Assembly (NCBI GenBank): GCA_963836355.1
Contig: CAWIJO010000023.1
Coordinates: 81,085 to 145,084, forward strand
DNA from: Palsa-506 sp963836355
GTDB taxonomy: Bacteria > Actinomycetota > Actinomycetes > Streptosporangiales > Streptosporangiaceae
Direction: 5' to 3'
Length of the DNA: 64,000 bases
The notes under the pieces are model-generated. The model worked only from the letters and a program-made list of their open reading frames with translations, made no database searches and was not told where the DNA came from. Shown here piece after piece: positions 43,349 to 52,606 of this stretch. How positions within the stretch are numbered: the stretch's first letter is position 1; every line of letters starts with the position of its first letter. Made by a program: the position numbers and the translations under genes.

Positions 43349-45085
43349 ATGTTACGCGTCAATGCGGCACTGGCTCGCGTGCTTGCGGTACTTGGCTGTA
43401 CCTTCGTGGCGCTCGCGCTCGGGTACTTCGGGCTCAGAACGTACGTGCATACTCCGGCTGGCGCTAAGGCCGGGCTCGGCACCAGCTGGCTGGATATCGC
43501 GTTTGACGACGTGCAGCTGTTCGCCCTGCAGGCGCCGCTGAACGGCCCCGGGCCGTACACGCTCGCACTGCAGATCGCCCGCTTCCTGGCGCCGGCCACG
43601 ACGATCGCAGCCGGCATCGGGGCGCTGCTCGTGCTGCTTGGCGAGCAGCTGCGGAGCTGGCGGGCGGCCCGCGCGTCCAAGCATGCGATCGTTACCGGCG
43701 ACGGCCCGGACGCGCTTGAGCTCTGCCGCCAGCTGCATGCCGAGAACCGTAAGATCGTGCTGGTCAGCACCGCAGCGGCCGCGGTGGCCCAGGCCGGCCG
43801 GTACCGGTTGCTCACCGTATCCGGAGACCCGGCGGATCCGGGCACGCTGCGCGCGGCCGGGCTGGCCGGCGCGGATGAGCTGTATGCCTGCGGCAGCCGG
43901 AGCACCGTGAACGCCGCGACGGTGCTGCAGGCGCTGGAGAGCTCTCCCCGGCGCAGCCGGGCGCTGACGACCTATGCGCAGGTCCGTGACGCGGAGATCT
44001 GCGCGGCGCTGCGGGCCAGGCGAATCGGCGCCAGCGGCGATCCGCTGCTGCGCCTCGACTTCTTCGCCATCGAGGAAATAGCGGCCAGGGTGCTGCTGGA
44101 CAAGCACCCGGTGACCGACGCTGACGGCAACGCCGCGCACGTGGTGATCGTCGGGTTCGGCTGGCTCGGCCAGGCCATCCTCCGCGAGATCGCCCGGCGC
44201 CGGGCACCAGGCGGGCCGGGCGGGCCTGGCGGGCCTGGCGGGCCGGGCGGGCCGAAAGTGCGGGTCCTGGTGCAAGACGACTGCCCGGCGGCGGTGGACA
44301 GCTTCATCAGGCGCTTCCCGGCGATTAACGACAGCTGCGAGGTCGAGGTCACCAACCGGGCGGAGCAGTTCAAGCTCGCTGACCGCAAGCCGACCCTGCT
44401 GCTCGTCTGCCTGTCCGACAACGAGGAAGCGCTGAGCACGGGACTGGCCGCCGCGCATTCGGTGGCCGACCGGTCCGACCGGGTGGTGCTGTGCATGGGC
44501 GAGCCGACCCCGTTCGACTCGGTCCTTTCCGGCCAGCGTCCCCTGCTTGACGATGTCGGTGGCCGCCTGACGGTATTCGACGTCACCGAGGAGGCCACGA
44601 TGCCCAGCCGCATCAGGGATGACGCCAACGACCGGCTCGCCCGGGCCATCCACCGGGGCTACCTGGAAGATTGCGCGGCCAGAGGGGACTCGCCGCAGGA
44701 AAACAAGTCCATGCGGCCCTGGGAGGAGCTGCCCGACCATCTCCGGCAGTCCAACTTCGCCCAGGCCGCGCACATGGGCGTAAAGCTCACCAGCATCGAC
44801 TGCGTCATTACGCCGCAAACCAATCCGCCCGCCGAGTTCGCCTTCACCGAGGGCGAGATAGACCGGCTGGCCCGGATGGAGCATGACCGCTGGATGCTGG
44901 AGCGGCGGGCGCTTGGCTACCAGCCCGGACCGGACCGGGACCGCAAGCAGCATCCTGACCTGGTCGAATGGGAGGAACTCAGCGAGCTAGCCCAGCAGAA
45001 GGACCAGGCCGCGGTCAAGCAGATCCCGAAACTGCTCCGGCAGGCCGGGTTCCAGGTACTCCGGCTGCCGCCCCTGCCGCACTGA
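43349..45085 (+). CDS. Membrane TrkA-N/Rossmann protein with C-terminal RyR domain
   Basis: A 578-residue protein. Two N-terminal membrane helices (LAVLGCTFVALALGYFGL; IARFLAPATTIAAGIGALLVLLG) are followed by two Rossmann-like NAD-binding modules: one from AIVTGDGPDALELCRQL and one from VVIVGFGWLGQAILREI. The last ~90 residues are a ryanodine-receptor repeat domain: IDRLARMEHDRWMLERRALG, GYQPGPDRDRKQHPDLVEWE and KQIPKLLRQAGFQVL. The layout recalls TrkA/RCK-type channel regulators. A Gly-Gly-Pro repeat (five units, 44208-44255) interrupts the second Rossmann module. Its stop is 37 bases before Hen1 on the same strand, suggesting one operon with the RNA-repair genes. Confidence 0.85.
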   Translation: MLRVNAALARVLAVLGCTFVALALGYFGLRTYVHTPAGAKAGLGTSWLDIAFDDVQLFALQAPLNGPGPYTLALQIARFLAPATTIAAGIGALLVLLGEQLRSWRAARASKHAIVTGDGPDALELCRQLHAENRKIVLVSTAAAAVAQAGRYRLLTVSGDPADPGTLRAAGLAGADELYACGSRSTVNAATVLQALESSPRRSRALTTYAQVRDAEICAALRARRIGASGDPLLRLDFFAIEEIAARVLLDKHPVTDADGNAAHVVIVGFGWLGQAILREIARRRAPGGPGGPGGPGGPGGPKVRVLVQDDCPAAVDSFIRRFPAINDSCEVEVTNRAEQFKLADRKPTLLLVCLSDNEEALSTGLAAAHSVADRSDRVVLCMGEPTPFDSVLSGQRPLLDDVGGRLTVFDVTEEATMPSRIRDDANDRLARAIHRGYLEDCAARGDSPQENKSMRPWEELPDHLRQSNFAQAAHMGVKLTSIDCVITPQTNPPAEFAFTEGEIDRLARMEHDRWMLERRALGYQPGPDRDRKQHPDLVEWEELSELAQQKDQAAVKQIPKLLRQAGFQVLRLPPLPH

Positions 45086-45122
45086 CCCGGCGGCCAGCGC
45101 GGCCGCTGCGTACGATTCCCCC

Positions 45123-46509
45123 ATGCTGCTCACCATCACCAGCACGTCGCCGCCCGCGACGGACCTGGGGTTCCTGCTGCACAAGAACCCCGCGGCCAGC
45201 CGATCGGTCGAGCTGGGCTTCGGCGTGGCGCATGCCTGCTACCCGGAGGCTGAGCCGGGGCGCTGCACCATCGCGATGATGCTCGAGGTGGATTCCGGTC
45301 GCGCTCGTCCGCCGCAGCCGCGGCGGGCCTTTCCCGCTCGCCCCGTACGTCAACGACCGGCCGTACGTGGCGTCATCGTTCATGAGCGTGGCGCTGCGCA
45401 AGATGTTCGGCACCGCGCTGCAGGGCAAGTGCAAGGAACGGCCCGAGCTGGTGGACCAGCCGCTTGAGCTCTCCGCCTGGCTTCCGGTGCTGCCTGCCCG
45501 CGGCGGCGAGCGCCTGCTGCGCAGCCTGTTCGAGCCGCTCGGCTACGAAGTGCGCGCCCGGGCGATCCCGCTGGACGAGCAGGTCCCGGACTGGGGCGAC
45601 AGCCCGTACTTCGACGTGCGGATCTCCGCGTACTGCCGGGTCCGTGACCTGCTCGGGCAGCTTTATGTGCTGCTGCCAGTGCTGGACGACGCCAAGCACT
45701 ACTGGGTGACCAGCGATGAGATCGACAAGCTCGTCGACGGCGCCGCGGGATGGCTGGCCGGGCATCCCGAGCGGGACCTGATCGTGCACCGCTACCTGCG
45801 GCATCAGCGCGGGCTGGCAGCCGAGGCCGTCGGGCGGCTGCTCGAGGATGACGCGACCGCGGCTCAGCCGGACCCCGAGGCCGCTAACCCGCCCACGGAG
45901 CACGCGCGGCTGCGGGATCTGCGGATGGCCGCGGTGCTGAGCGCGCTGACGGCGTCCGGCGCCCGGCGCGTTCTCGATCTCGGCTGCGGTGACGGGCGGC
46001 TGCTGGCCGGCCTGCTGACAAGCGCGCAGTTCGAGGAGGTAGTCGGCGTGGATGCCTCGGCGGCTGCCCTGGAGCGGGCGGCGCGGCGGCTGCACCTGGA
46101 CGAAATGGCTCCCCGGCAGCGGCATCGGGTGCGGCTGCTGCAAGGCGCGCTCACCTACTCGGACCGCCGCCTGGCCGGCTACGACGCGGCCGTGCTGATG
46201 GAGGTGATCGAGCACCTCGACCCGGACCGGCTCGGCGCGCTGGAGCAGGCTGTCTTCGGCGCGGCCGCCCCGGCCACCGTGGTGGTGACCACCCCCAATG
46301 CCGAGTACAACGCGCATTACCCGGACCTGCCGGCGGGCGCCATGCGGCACCCGGATCACCGGTTCGAGTGGACCCGGGCGGAGTTCCGGGCCTGGGCCGA
46401 GCTGGTGGCCCGGCGGCACGGCTACGCCGCCACGTTCGAGTCTGCCGGGCCGGATCACCCGCAGGCTGGCCCGCCGACCCAGCTAGCCGTGCTGGCCCGG
46501 CGCCGATGA
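45123..46509 (+). pseudogene. hen1: 3'-terminal RNA ribose 2'-O-methyltransferase Hen1, frameshifted as sequenced
   Basis: The first frame has the diagnostic bacterial Hen1 N-terminus ATDLGFLLHKNPAASRSVEL and MLEVD. At 45293-45294 (GATTCCGG) one extra T shifts the frame; the next frame restores YVNDRPYVASSFMSVALRKM, LPVLDDAKHYWV and LIVHRYLRHQRG. It then gives the methyltransferase core LDLGCGDGRLLAGLL, the metal-binding Glu/His in LMEVIEHLD and HPDHRFEWTRAEF. The corrected protein is ~461 residues, normal for the family. Hen1 methylates the 2'-OH at the broken 3' end before Pnkp seals it, protecting the repaired RNA from re-cleavage. Its stop overlaps the Pnkp start (ATGA). Confidence 0.9.
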
Positions 46510-49148
46510 CCACGATCAAGGTCCCCGAGCTGTCGCTGATCGTGCTCGTCGGGGTCAGCGGCTCCGGCAAGTCGACCTTCGCCGCGCGCCATTTCCGGCC
46601 GACCGAAGTGCTGTCCTCGGACGTGTTCCGCGGCCTAGTCGGCGACGACGAGAACGACCAGACGGTCACGGCCGAGGCATTCGAGGCGCTGCACGTGGTA
46701 GCCGCGAAGCGGCTGGCGATCGGGCGGCTGACCGTGATCGACGCCACGAATGTCCAGCCGGATGCGCGCCGGCCGCTGGTCACGCTGGCCCGCGAGCAGC
46801 ACGTGCTGCCGGTGGCGATCGTGCTCGATATCGACGAGAGGACCTGCATCGCGCGGAACGCGGCCCGCGCCGATCGCGCCTTCGGAGCCGCCGTCATCGG
46901 TCGGCAGCACGCGGCGCTCGCGCGCTCGGTCCGGCGGCTGGAACGGGAAGGGTTCCGCCGCGTGTTCTTCCTGCGCGGCACGGCTGAGGTCGATGCCGCG
47001 CAGGTTGCCCGCGAGCGGGCCTGGACCGACCGCTCCGACGCCGGCGGCCCGTTCGACATCATCGGCGACGTGCACGGCTGCCAGGCGGAACTGGCTGACC
47101 TGCTGGACCGCCTCGGCTACCAGCAATCGGCCGGCGGGCACCGCGAGCATCCGGCCGGCCGGACCGCGGTGCTCCTCGGCGACCTGGTCGATCGCGGACC
47201 GGACACTCCCGGCGTGCTCCGCACCGTGATGGCGATGGCCGAGGCTGGCAGTGCCCTTTGCGTGCCGGGTAACCACGAGAGCAAGTTGCTGCGGGCGCTG
47301 CGCGGGCGTGACGTCAAGGTCAGCCACGGCCTGGCCGAGTCGCTGGCCCAGCTAGGCGGCGAGCCGGACGAGTTCCGCGACCGGGTTATCGCGTTCCTGG
47401 ATGGCCTGATCAGCCACTACGTGCTGGACGGCGGCCGGCTGGTGGTCGCCCATGCGGGGCTGCGGGCGGAGATGCACGGACGCGCGTCGGCTGCGGTGCG
47501 GGCCTTCGCCCTGTACGGCGAGACGACCGGCGAGACCGACGAGTTCGGGCTGCCGGTCCGGTTCCCGTGGGCGCAGGACTACCGGGGGAAGGCGGCCGTG
47601 GTCTACGGCCATACCCCGGTGCCCGATCCTGCCTGGGTAAACAACACCATCTGCATCGACACTGGCTGCGTCTTCGGCGGCCGGCTGACCGCGCTGCGTT
47701 ATCCGGAGCGGGAGCTTGTATCGGTGCCCGCCCGCCGGGTGTACTACGAGCCGGCCCGCCCGCTGGCCGCGCCCGGCGGCGGCGCGCAGCCTGCGGCAGC
47801 GGCGGGGCCGTCCACGGGAGCAGCGGCGACTGCGGGAGCGGCGGCGGCGCAGCCTTGGGGGGCAGACCCGCACGGCCAGTTGCTGGACGTGGCCGACGTG
47901 CTCGGCCGACGGGGCATCGAGACGTCGCTGCGCGGCCGGGTGACCATCCCGGAGCAGAACGCGGCCGCCGCCATCGAGGTGATGAGCCGCTTCGCGGTCG
48001 CTCCGCAGTGGCTGATCTACCTGCCGCCGACGATGGCCCCGGTGCCCGCCAGCGCCCGTCCCGGCCTGCTTGAGCATCCCGAGGACGCCCTTGCCGCGTA
48101 CCGCCGCGACGGCCTGCGGCGAGTGGTATGCGAGGAGAAGCACATGGGCTCGCGGGCTGTCGCGGTGGTCTGCCGCGCCGCGGCGGCTGCGCGCGACTGG
48201 TTCGGAGCTGACGAGTGCGGCATCGTCTATACCCGCACCGGCCGCCGCTTCTTTAACAGCCCGGGGCTAACAGAGGCAGTGATCGGACGACTGCGCGAGG
48301 CGATCGGGGCGGCCGGGCTCTGGGCAGAACTCGGCGACTGGGCCGCCCTCGACTGCGAGATAATGCCGTGGTCGCTGAAGGCAGCAGAACTGATAAGGAG
48401 CCATTACGCAGCCGTCGGCGCCGCTGCCGTAGCCGGGCTGAGCGCCACCGCGCAGACTCTGGACGCCGCCCTGGCGAGGGGCCTTGAGCTAGCCGGTCTC
48501 CGCGACCGGACCGGGCAGCGGCTGCGGGCCGCGGAGTCGTTCGTCCGCGCCTACCGGCCTTACTCCTGGCCGGTGTCCGGCATCGATGATGTCCGGCTGG
48601 CCCCGTTCCAGCTGCTGGCCGGATCGACCGGCAGTTGTTTCGGCCGGGATCATGAGTGGCACATGCAGGCGGCCGAACGCCTCGCCGCCGCCGATCCGCT
48701 CATCATGGCCACCCGCCATCTGGTCGTCGATCTCGCCGACGGCAGTCCGGATGCCGGTGGTGGCGCCGATGCCGGTGGTGGCGCCGATGCCGGTCCGGCG
48801 GTGACCGCCTGGTGGCAGGAGCTAACCGGGGCCGGCGGCGAGGGCATGGTGGTCAAGCCTGCTGAGCCGATCACCAGGGGGCGGCGGGGCATCGCCCAGC
48901 CGGGCATCAAGTGCCGGGGCCCGGAGTACCTGCGGATCATCTACGGGCCGGAGTACCTGCTGCCCGGCAACCTGGACCGGCTGCGGGAGCGCAGTCTCGG
49001 GCGCAAGCGATCGCTTGCGGCTGCCGAGTTCGCGCTCGGCGTGGAGGCGCTGGACCGGTTCGTCCGCCGCGAGCCCACGTTCCGCGTGCACGAATGCGTG
49101 TTCGGCGTGCTGGCGCTGGAGAGCGAGCCGGTCGACCCGCGGCTATGA
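46506..49148 (+). CDS. pnkp: Polynucleotide kinase-phosphatase-ligase Pnkp (RNA repair)
   Basis: An 880-residue three-domain enzyme, close to the ~870 residues of Clostridium thermocellum Pnkp. The N-terminal kinase has P-loop GVSGSGKST at residues ~16-24. The central metallophosphatase has FDIIGDVHGCQAEL, LGDLVDRGPDT, VPGNHESKLL and YGHTPVPDP. The C-terminal adenylyltransferase/ligase has CEEKHMGSRA with nucleophile Lys545, then VYTRTGRRFF, LDCEIMPWSLKA and GGEGMVVKP. The enzyme heals and, with Hen1, seals cleaved tRNA or other RNA. An Ala/Gly linker (residues ~420-455) and a GGGADA repeat (near 755) are local low-complexity inserts. It is the last gene of the RyR-Hen1-Pnkp set and appears complete. 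Confidence 0.95.
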   Translation: MTTIKVPELSLIVLVGVSGSGKSTFAARHFRPTEVLSSDVFRGLVGDDENDQTVTAEAFEALHVVAAKRLAIGRLTVIDATNVQPDARRPLVTLAREQHVLPVAIVLDIDERTCIARNAARADRAFGAAVIGRQHAALARSVRRLEREGFRRVFFLRGTAEVDAAQVARERAWTDRSDAGGPFDIIGDVHGCQAELADLLDRLGYQQSAGGHREHPAGRTAVLLGDLVDRGPDTPGVLRTVMAMAEAGSALCVPGNHESKLLRALRGRDVKVSHGLAESLAQLGGEPDEFRDRVIAFLDGLISHYVLDGGRLVVAHAGLRAEMHGRASAAVRAFALYGETTGETDEFGLPVRFPWAQDYRGKAAVVYGHTPVPDPAWVNNTICIDTGCVFGGRLTALRYPERELVSVPARRVYYEPARPLAAPGGGAQPAAAAGPSTGAAATAGAAAAQPWGADPHGQLLDVADVLGRRGIETSLRGRVTIPEQNAAAAIEVMSRFAVAPQWLIYLPPTMAPVPASARPGLLEHPEDALAAYRRDGLRRVVCEEKHMGSRAVAVVCRAAAAARDWFGADECGIVYTRTGRRFFNSPGLTEAVIGRLREAIGAAGLWAELGDWAALDCEIMPWSLKAAELIRSHYAAVGAAAVAGLSATAQTLDAALARGLELAGLRDRTGQRLRAAESFVRAYRPYSWPVSGIDDVRLAPFQLLAGSTGSCFGRDHEWHMQAAERLAAADPLIMATRHLVVDLADGSPDAGGGADAGGGADAGPAVTAWWQELTGAGGEGMVVKPAEPITRGRRGIAQPGIKCRGPEYLRIIYGPEYLLPGNLDRLRERSLGRKRSLAAAEFALGVEALDRFVRREPTFRVHECVFGVLALESEPVDPRL

Positions 49149-49335
49149 GCCCCGGTGAGGCGGTCATGACGGCGGCGAACCCGCAGCCTCGGGCAGTGGA
49201 ATCCCCGAGTCGCGCCGCGCTAGCCTCATCCGGCTGACTCATCTCATCGGTCATCATGACGACAATTCGTTGGCCATCGGACCGGACGGGGTATAAAGAT
49301 CGATCTTCGGGACAGCCCGACGGAAGGGGGCCACC

Positions 49336-50466
49336 ATGCAGCCGGGCTCGGAGGTCAGCGTGAGGTCACCAGCCACCGCGACATCACCGGACTTTGCCAG
49401 CGGGGCGGCCGTCGCGAGATCGGAGGGCACGGCGGGAACCACGGGAAGCGCGGGAACCACGGCAAGTGCGGGAACCACGGCAAGTGCGGGAACCACGGCA
49501 AGTGCGGGAACCACGGCAAGTGCGGGAAGTGCAGGCCTGGGGGGAAGTGCGGGCATGGCAGGAAGTGCGGGCATGGCAGGAAGTGCGGGCAGCGTGCGGC
49601 CGAGACTGTGGGCTGAACTGATCTTGCTGAGCGTCGGCTATGGGCTGTACTCGCTGACCCGGGACCTGGCACCGGCCCGCCGCCTGTCGGCGTTCGCGGA
49701 CGCGGCCGCCATCCGCGCCGCGGAAGGCTGGCTGCACATCGCGGTCGAGCAGCAGGCCAACATATGGCTGACCGTGCATCCGGTTCTCGCCACGCTGGCC
49801 GATTACTACTACTCGACCGTGCACTTCGTCGCGGTCATCGGCGTGCTCGTCTGGCTCTACTGGCGGCGCCCGGCGCTCTACCGGCGGGCCCGGGCGATCC
49901 TCGTCGCCACCACGCTGACCGCCCTGGTGGTGTTCTGGCTGTTCCCAGTGGCACCGCCGCGGCTGCTGCCTGGCTATGTGGACACGCTGGTGGTCCGGCA
50001 CACCTGGGGTTCCTGGGGATCATCCGGCGTCGCGACGCTGGCCAACCAGTACGCGGCGATGCCCTCCCTGCATACGGCGTGGGCAGCCTGGACGGCGGGC
50101 GTCCTGGTAGTCGCGGCCGGGCGGACGGCGGTCCGCGTCGCCGCCATCGCATATCCGCTGCTTACCATCGCGGTGATTGTGACGACGGCGAATCACTACC
50201 TGCTGGATGCCGTCGGCGGGCTGGTGGTCCTGGCCGCATCGGCAGTTGCCGTCCGGTTGACCGGCCCGGCTGGCCCGGTCCGCGCGGCCAGCCCGGTCTC
50301 CGCGGCCCGCCTGGTCCGCGCAGCGCGCCTCGCCCGCGCGGTTAGCGCTTGCTGGTGGGCAGCGCTGACCCGCCCGGCACCGCCCGGATACCGCCGCGGG
50401 CCAGTGTGGCGCCGGGTCCGTGCCCTTCGCGAGGCGCATGCGCATTGCTGTGCCCGGGGTCGATAA
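49336..50466 (+). CDS. PAP2-superfamily phosphatase/transferase with repetitive N-terminus
   Basis: A 376-residue protein. Residues ~30-85 are a low-complexity Ala/Gly/Ser/Thr repeat (AGTTAS, five times, then AGSAGM units). The remainder is a polytopic PAP2 domain: YYSTVHFVAVIGVLVWLYWR, FPVAPPRLLPG, the catalytic MPSLHTAWAAWTAGV and ANHYLLDAVGGLVVL. The family dephosphorylates lipid phosphates or transfers phospho-head groups; this variant resembles the inositol phosphoceramide synthase-like branch. The C-terminus is Arg/Ala-rich. The start ATG 49336 is preceded by GGAAGGGGGCC. Confidence 0.88.
   Translation: MQPGSEVSVRSPATATSPDFASGAAVARSEGTAGTTGSAGTTASAGTTASAGTTASAGTTASAGSAGLGGSAGMAGSAGMAGSAGSVRPRLWAELILLSVGYGLYSLTRDLAPARRLSAFADAAAIRAAEGWLHIAVEQQANIWLTVHPVLATLADYYYSTVHFVAVIGVLVWLYWRRPALYRRARAILVATTLTALVVFWLFPVAPPRLLPGYVDTLVVRHTWGSWGSSGVATLANQYAAMPSLHTAWAAWTAGVLVVAAGRTAVRVAAIAYPLLTIAVIVTTANHYLLDAVGGLVVLAASAVAVRLTGPAGPVRAASPVSAARLVRAARLARAVSACWWAALTRPAPPGYRRGPVWRRVRALREAHAHCCARGR
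49434..49523. repeat. Five tandem 18-bp repeats inside the PAP2 gene
   Basis: Five head-to-tail copies of GGGAACCACGGCAAGTGC; the first differs at two bases and the other four are identical. They encode six residues per unit in frame, so copy-number change would not break the protein. Three related copies of GGAAGTGCGGGCATGGCA-like sequence follow at 49543-49593. Near-identity implies recent expansion by slippage. Confidence 0.85.
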
Positions 50467-50479
50467 CGCCGGCCTGGCG

Positions 50480-51373
50480 CTAGGCGCCGTCACCGGGTGG
50501 CCGGTCCTCGCGCAGCCAGCGGCCGATCCGCTCGACGGCCTCGTCCGCCTCCGGCAGCAGCCCGGCGAACGCATGCCAGACATGCGGCATCTCCGCCCAG
50601 ATTTCGAGCGTCACGTCGACCCCCGCGGCCTGCGCCGCCACGGCGAACCGGACGGAGTCGTCGCGCAGGATCTCGGCGTCCCCGGCCTGGATCAGGACCG
50701 GCGGCAGGCCGCGCAGGTCGGCATAGAGCGGTGAGGCGTAAGGGTGCCGGGCATCCTGCCCGGCGAGGTACCAGTCCGCCGCCTCCCGCGCGCCATCCGG
50801 CGTGAGCATCACATCCACCGCCGCCCGGCTGCGCACCGACTCGCCGCCCAGGTCCAGGTCGGTCCACGGCGAAATGACGACGGCCGCGCCGGGCAGCGGG
50901 TCGCCGGCGTCGCGCAGCGCCACCAGCGCCGCGAGGGCCAGGCCGCCACCTGAGGAGTCGCCGCTGATGACGACCTGCCGGGCATGCGTGCCGTCGGCGA
51001 TCAGCCAGCGGTAGGCGGTCAGCGCGTCCTCGACGGCCGCCGGGAACGGATGCTCGGGGGCCAGCCGGTAGCCGGCGCTGAGCACCCGCGCCTGCGCCGC
51101 CGCCGACAGCAGCGCGAGCAGCCCCCGGAGCCGGGCGGGCGAACCGAGGTGGTAGGCGCCGCCGTGGAAGAACAGCACCACCCGCTCGCCTGTCACCCCG
51201 GCCGCGACCACCCACTCCGCCGGAACGCCATCCGCGTCGACCGGATCGACCTGCGTGCCCTCGGGCGGCGGCGCGCCGGATGCCATCAGCGCGCGGCTCT
51301 CCTGGAGCGTCAAGGTGCCCAGGTCAGCACTGCCCACGAACTCAAGCACGGCCTTGAGCTGCTCACTAGCCAT
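50480..51373 (-). CDS. Alpha/beta hydrolase of the HSL/GDXG esterase family
   Basis: A 297-residue protein from ATG 51373 (GGAGGACG upstream). The oxyanion motif is VLFFHGGAYHLGSP, followed by YRLAPEHPFPAAVEDALTAY, the nucleophile elbow ISGDSSGGGLALA, acid region VLIQAGDAEILRDD and the catalytic His in MPHVWHAFAG. This is the hormone-sensitive-lipase-like pattern; it hydrolyses short acyl or aryl esters. It is divergent from the aldo/keto reductase gene. Confidence 0.92.
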   Translation of the reverse strand: MASEQLKAVLEFVGSADLGTLTLQESRALMASGAPPPEGTQVDPVDADGVPAEWVVAAGVTGERVVLFFHGGAYHLGSPARLRGLLALLSAAAQARVLSAGYRLAPEHPFPAAVEDALTAYRWLIADGTHARQVVISGDSSGGGLALAALVALRDAGDPLPGAAVVISPWTDLDLGGESVRSRAAVDVMLTPDGAREAADWYLAGQDARHPYASPLYADLRGLPPVLIQAGDAEILRDDSVRFAVAAQAAGVDVTLEIWAEMPHVWHAFAGLLPEADEAVERIGRWLREDRPPGDGA

Positions 51374-51574
51374 CTGGCGTCCTCCGTCGGCGGCCCCGTC
51401 GGAATCCTCACAGCCCGGGACCCGGCCGGGCAACCGGTTAAACGCCCGCCGCCAGGCTGGCCCGCGCGCCTACTAGTAGTCCGCGGCCCAGTGCCGAACG
51501 GCTAGACCGGCTGTCCGCGCGGGTTCGGGGCAGCCTGGAGAGCTGGGCTGACGCCTGCGGCGTAGCTTGAAAAT

Positions 51575-52604
51575 ATGGAATATCGCACTTTGGGACATAG
51601 CGGCTGCGCGGTGTCGAGCCTGTGTCTCGGCACCATGACCTTCGGGTCGGAGGCGGACGAGCAGAGCGCGCAAGCGCAGCTCGACCGTTTTGTCGAGGCC
51701 GGCGGGACGCTGGTCGACACGGCTGATGTTTACAGCGGCGGGACGTCGGAGGAGATCATCGGCCGCTGGTTCGCCAGGCCAGGCCGAGGTCACCGAGCGG
51801 GTAGTGCTGGCCACGAAGGGCCGCTTTCCGCTGACTGATTCCCCGAATGGCGCCGGACTGTCCGCCCGGCATCTGACCCGCGCCCTGGACGCATCGCTGA
51901 CCAGGCTAGGTCTTGACGCGATTGACCTGTATCAGGTGCACGCGTTTGATCCATGGACGCCGCTTGAGGAGACGCTGCGCACGCTCGACGGGTTCATGCG
52001 CGCTGGCAAGATCCGCTACTACGGCCTGTCGAACTTCACCGGCTGGCAGCTGACGAAGGCTGTGCACCTGGCGCGCGCGCTGAACGTGGCCGGCCCGGTG
52101 ACCCTGCAGCCGCAGTACAGCCTGCTTGTGCGTGAGATCGAATGGGAGATCGTGCCCGCCGCGCTGGATGCGGGTCTCGGGCTGCTCCCCTGGAGCCCGC
52201 TCGGCGGGGGCTGGCTGTCGGGCAAGTACCGGCGCGATGAGCGCCCGGCTGGCGCTACCCGCCTCGGCGAGGATCCGGACCGCGGCATGGAAGCCTCCGA
52301 CCGGCGGGGCACGCGGCGCACCTGGGAAGTAATCGACGCGGTGCAGAAGATCGCCGTAGAACGCGGCGTCTCGATGGCCGAGGTAGCGCTGGCGTGGGTA
52401 ACCGGCCGGCCAGGGGTGACCTCGACAATCCTGGGCGCCCGCACAGCCGGGCAGCTGGCGACCAACCTGCGCGCGGCGGAACTGCGCCTTAGCGCAGCGG
52501 AAGTCGCTGCGCTCAATACCGCCAGTGACCCGCGGCCGGCCGACTACCCGTACGGCGAAATGGGCGCGGAGCACCGTGATCGCCGCCTCGGCGGCGATCG
52601 CTAG
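51575..52604 (+). pseudogene. Aldo/keto reductase, single-base frameshift
   Basis: The first frame from ATG 51575 gives YRTLGHSGCAVSSLCLGTMT and the cofactor/catalytic Asp-Tyr region TLVDTADVYSGGTSEEIIG. Near 51776-51784 (GCCAGGCCAGGCC) one extra C shifts the frame; the second frame carries on with VVLATKGRF, DAIDLYQVHAFDP, IRYYGLSNFTGWQL, LLPWSPLGGGWLSGKY and the NADPH-binding ILGARTAGQL. Joined, they make a ~340-residue NADPH-dependent aldo/keto reductase of the YajO/Tas type. Whether the break is real is unclear. Confidence 0.88.
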
Positions 52605-52606
52605 AA

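Noticed and set aside
45123..46509. Programmed frameshifting in hen1
   Set aside because: There is no slippery heptamer or downstream pseudoknot of the known kinds at 45293, and Hen1 in other bacteria is one frame. A simple indel is more likely.
49434..49523. CRISPR array
   Set aside because: The repeats are 18 bp and directly adjacent with no spacers, inside a coding frame, with no cas genes.
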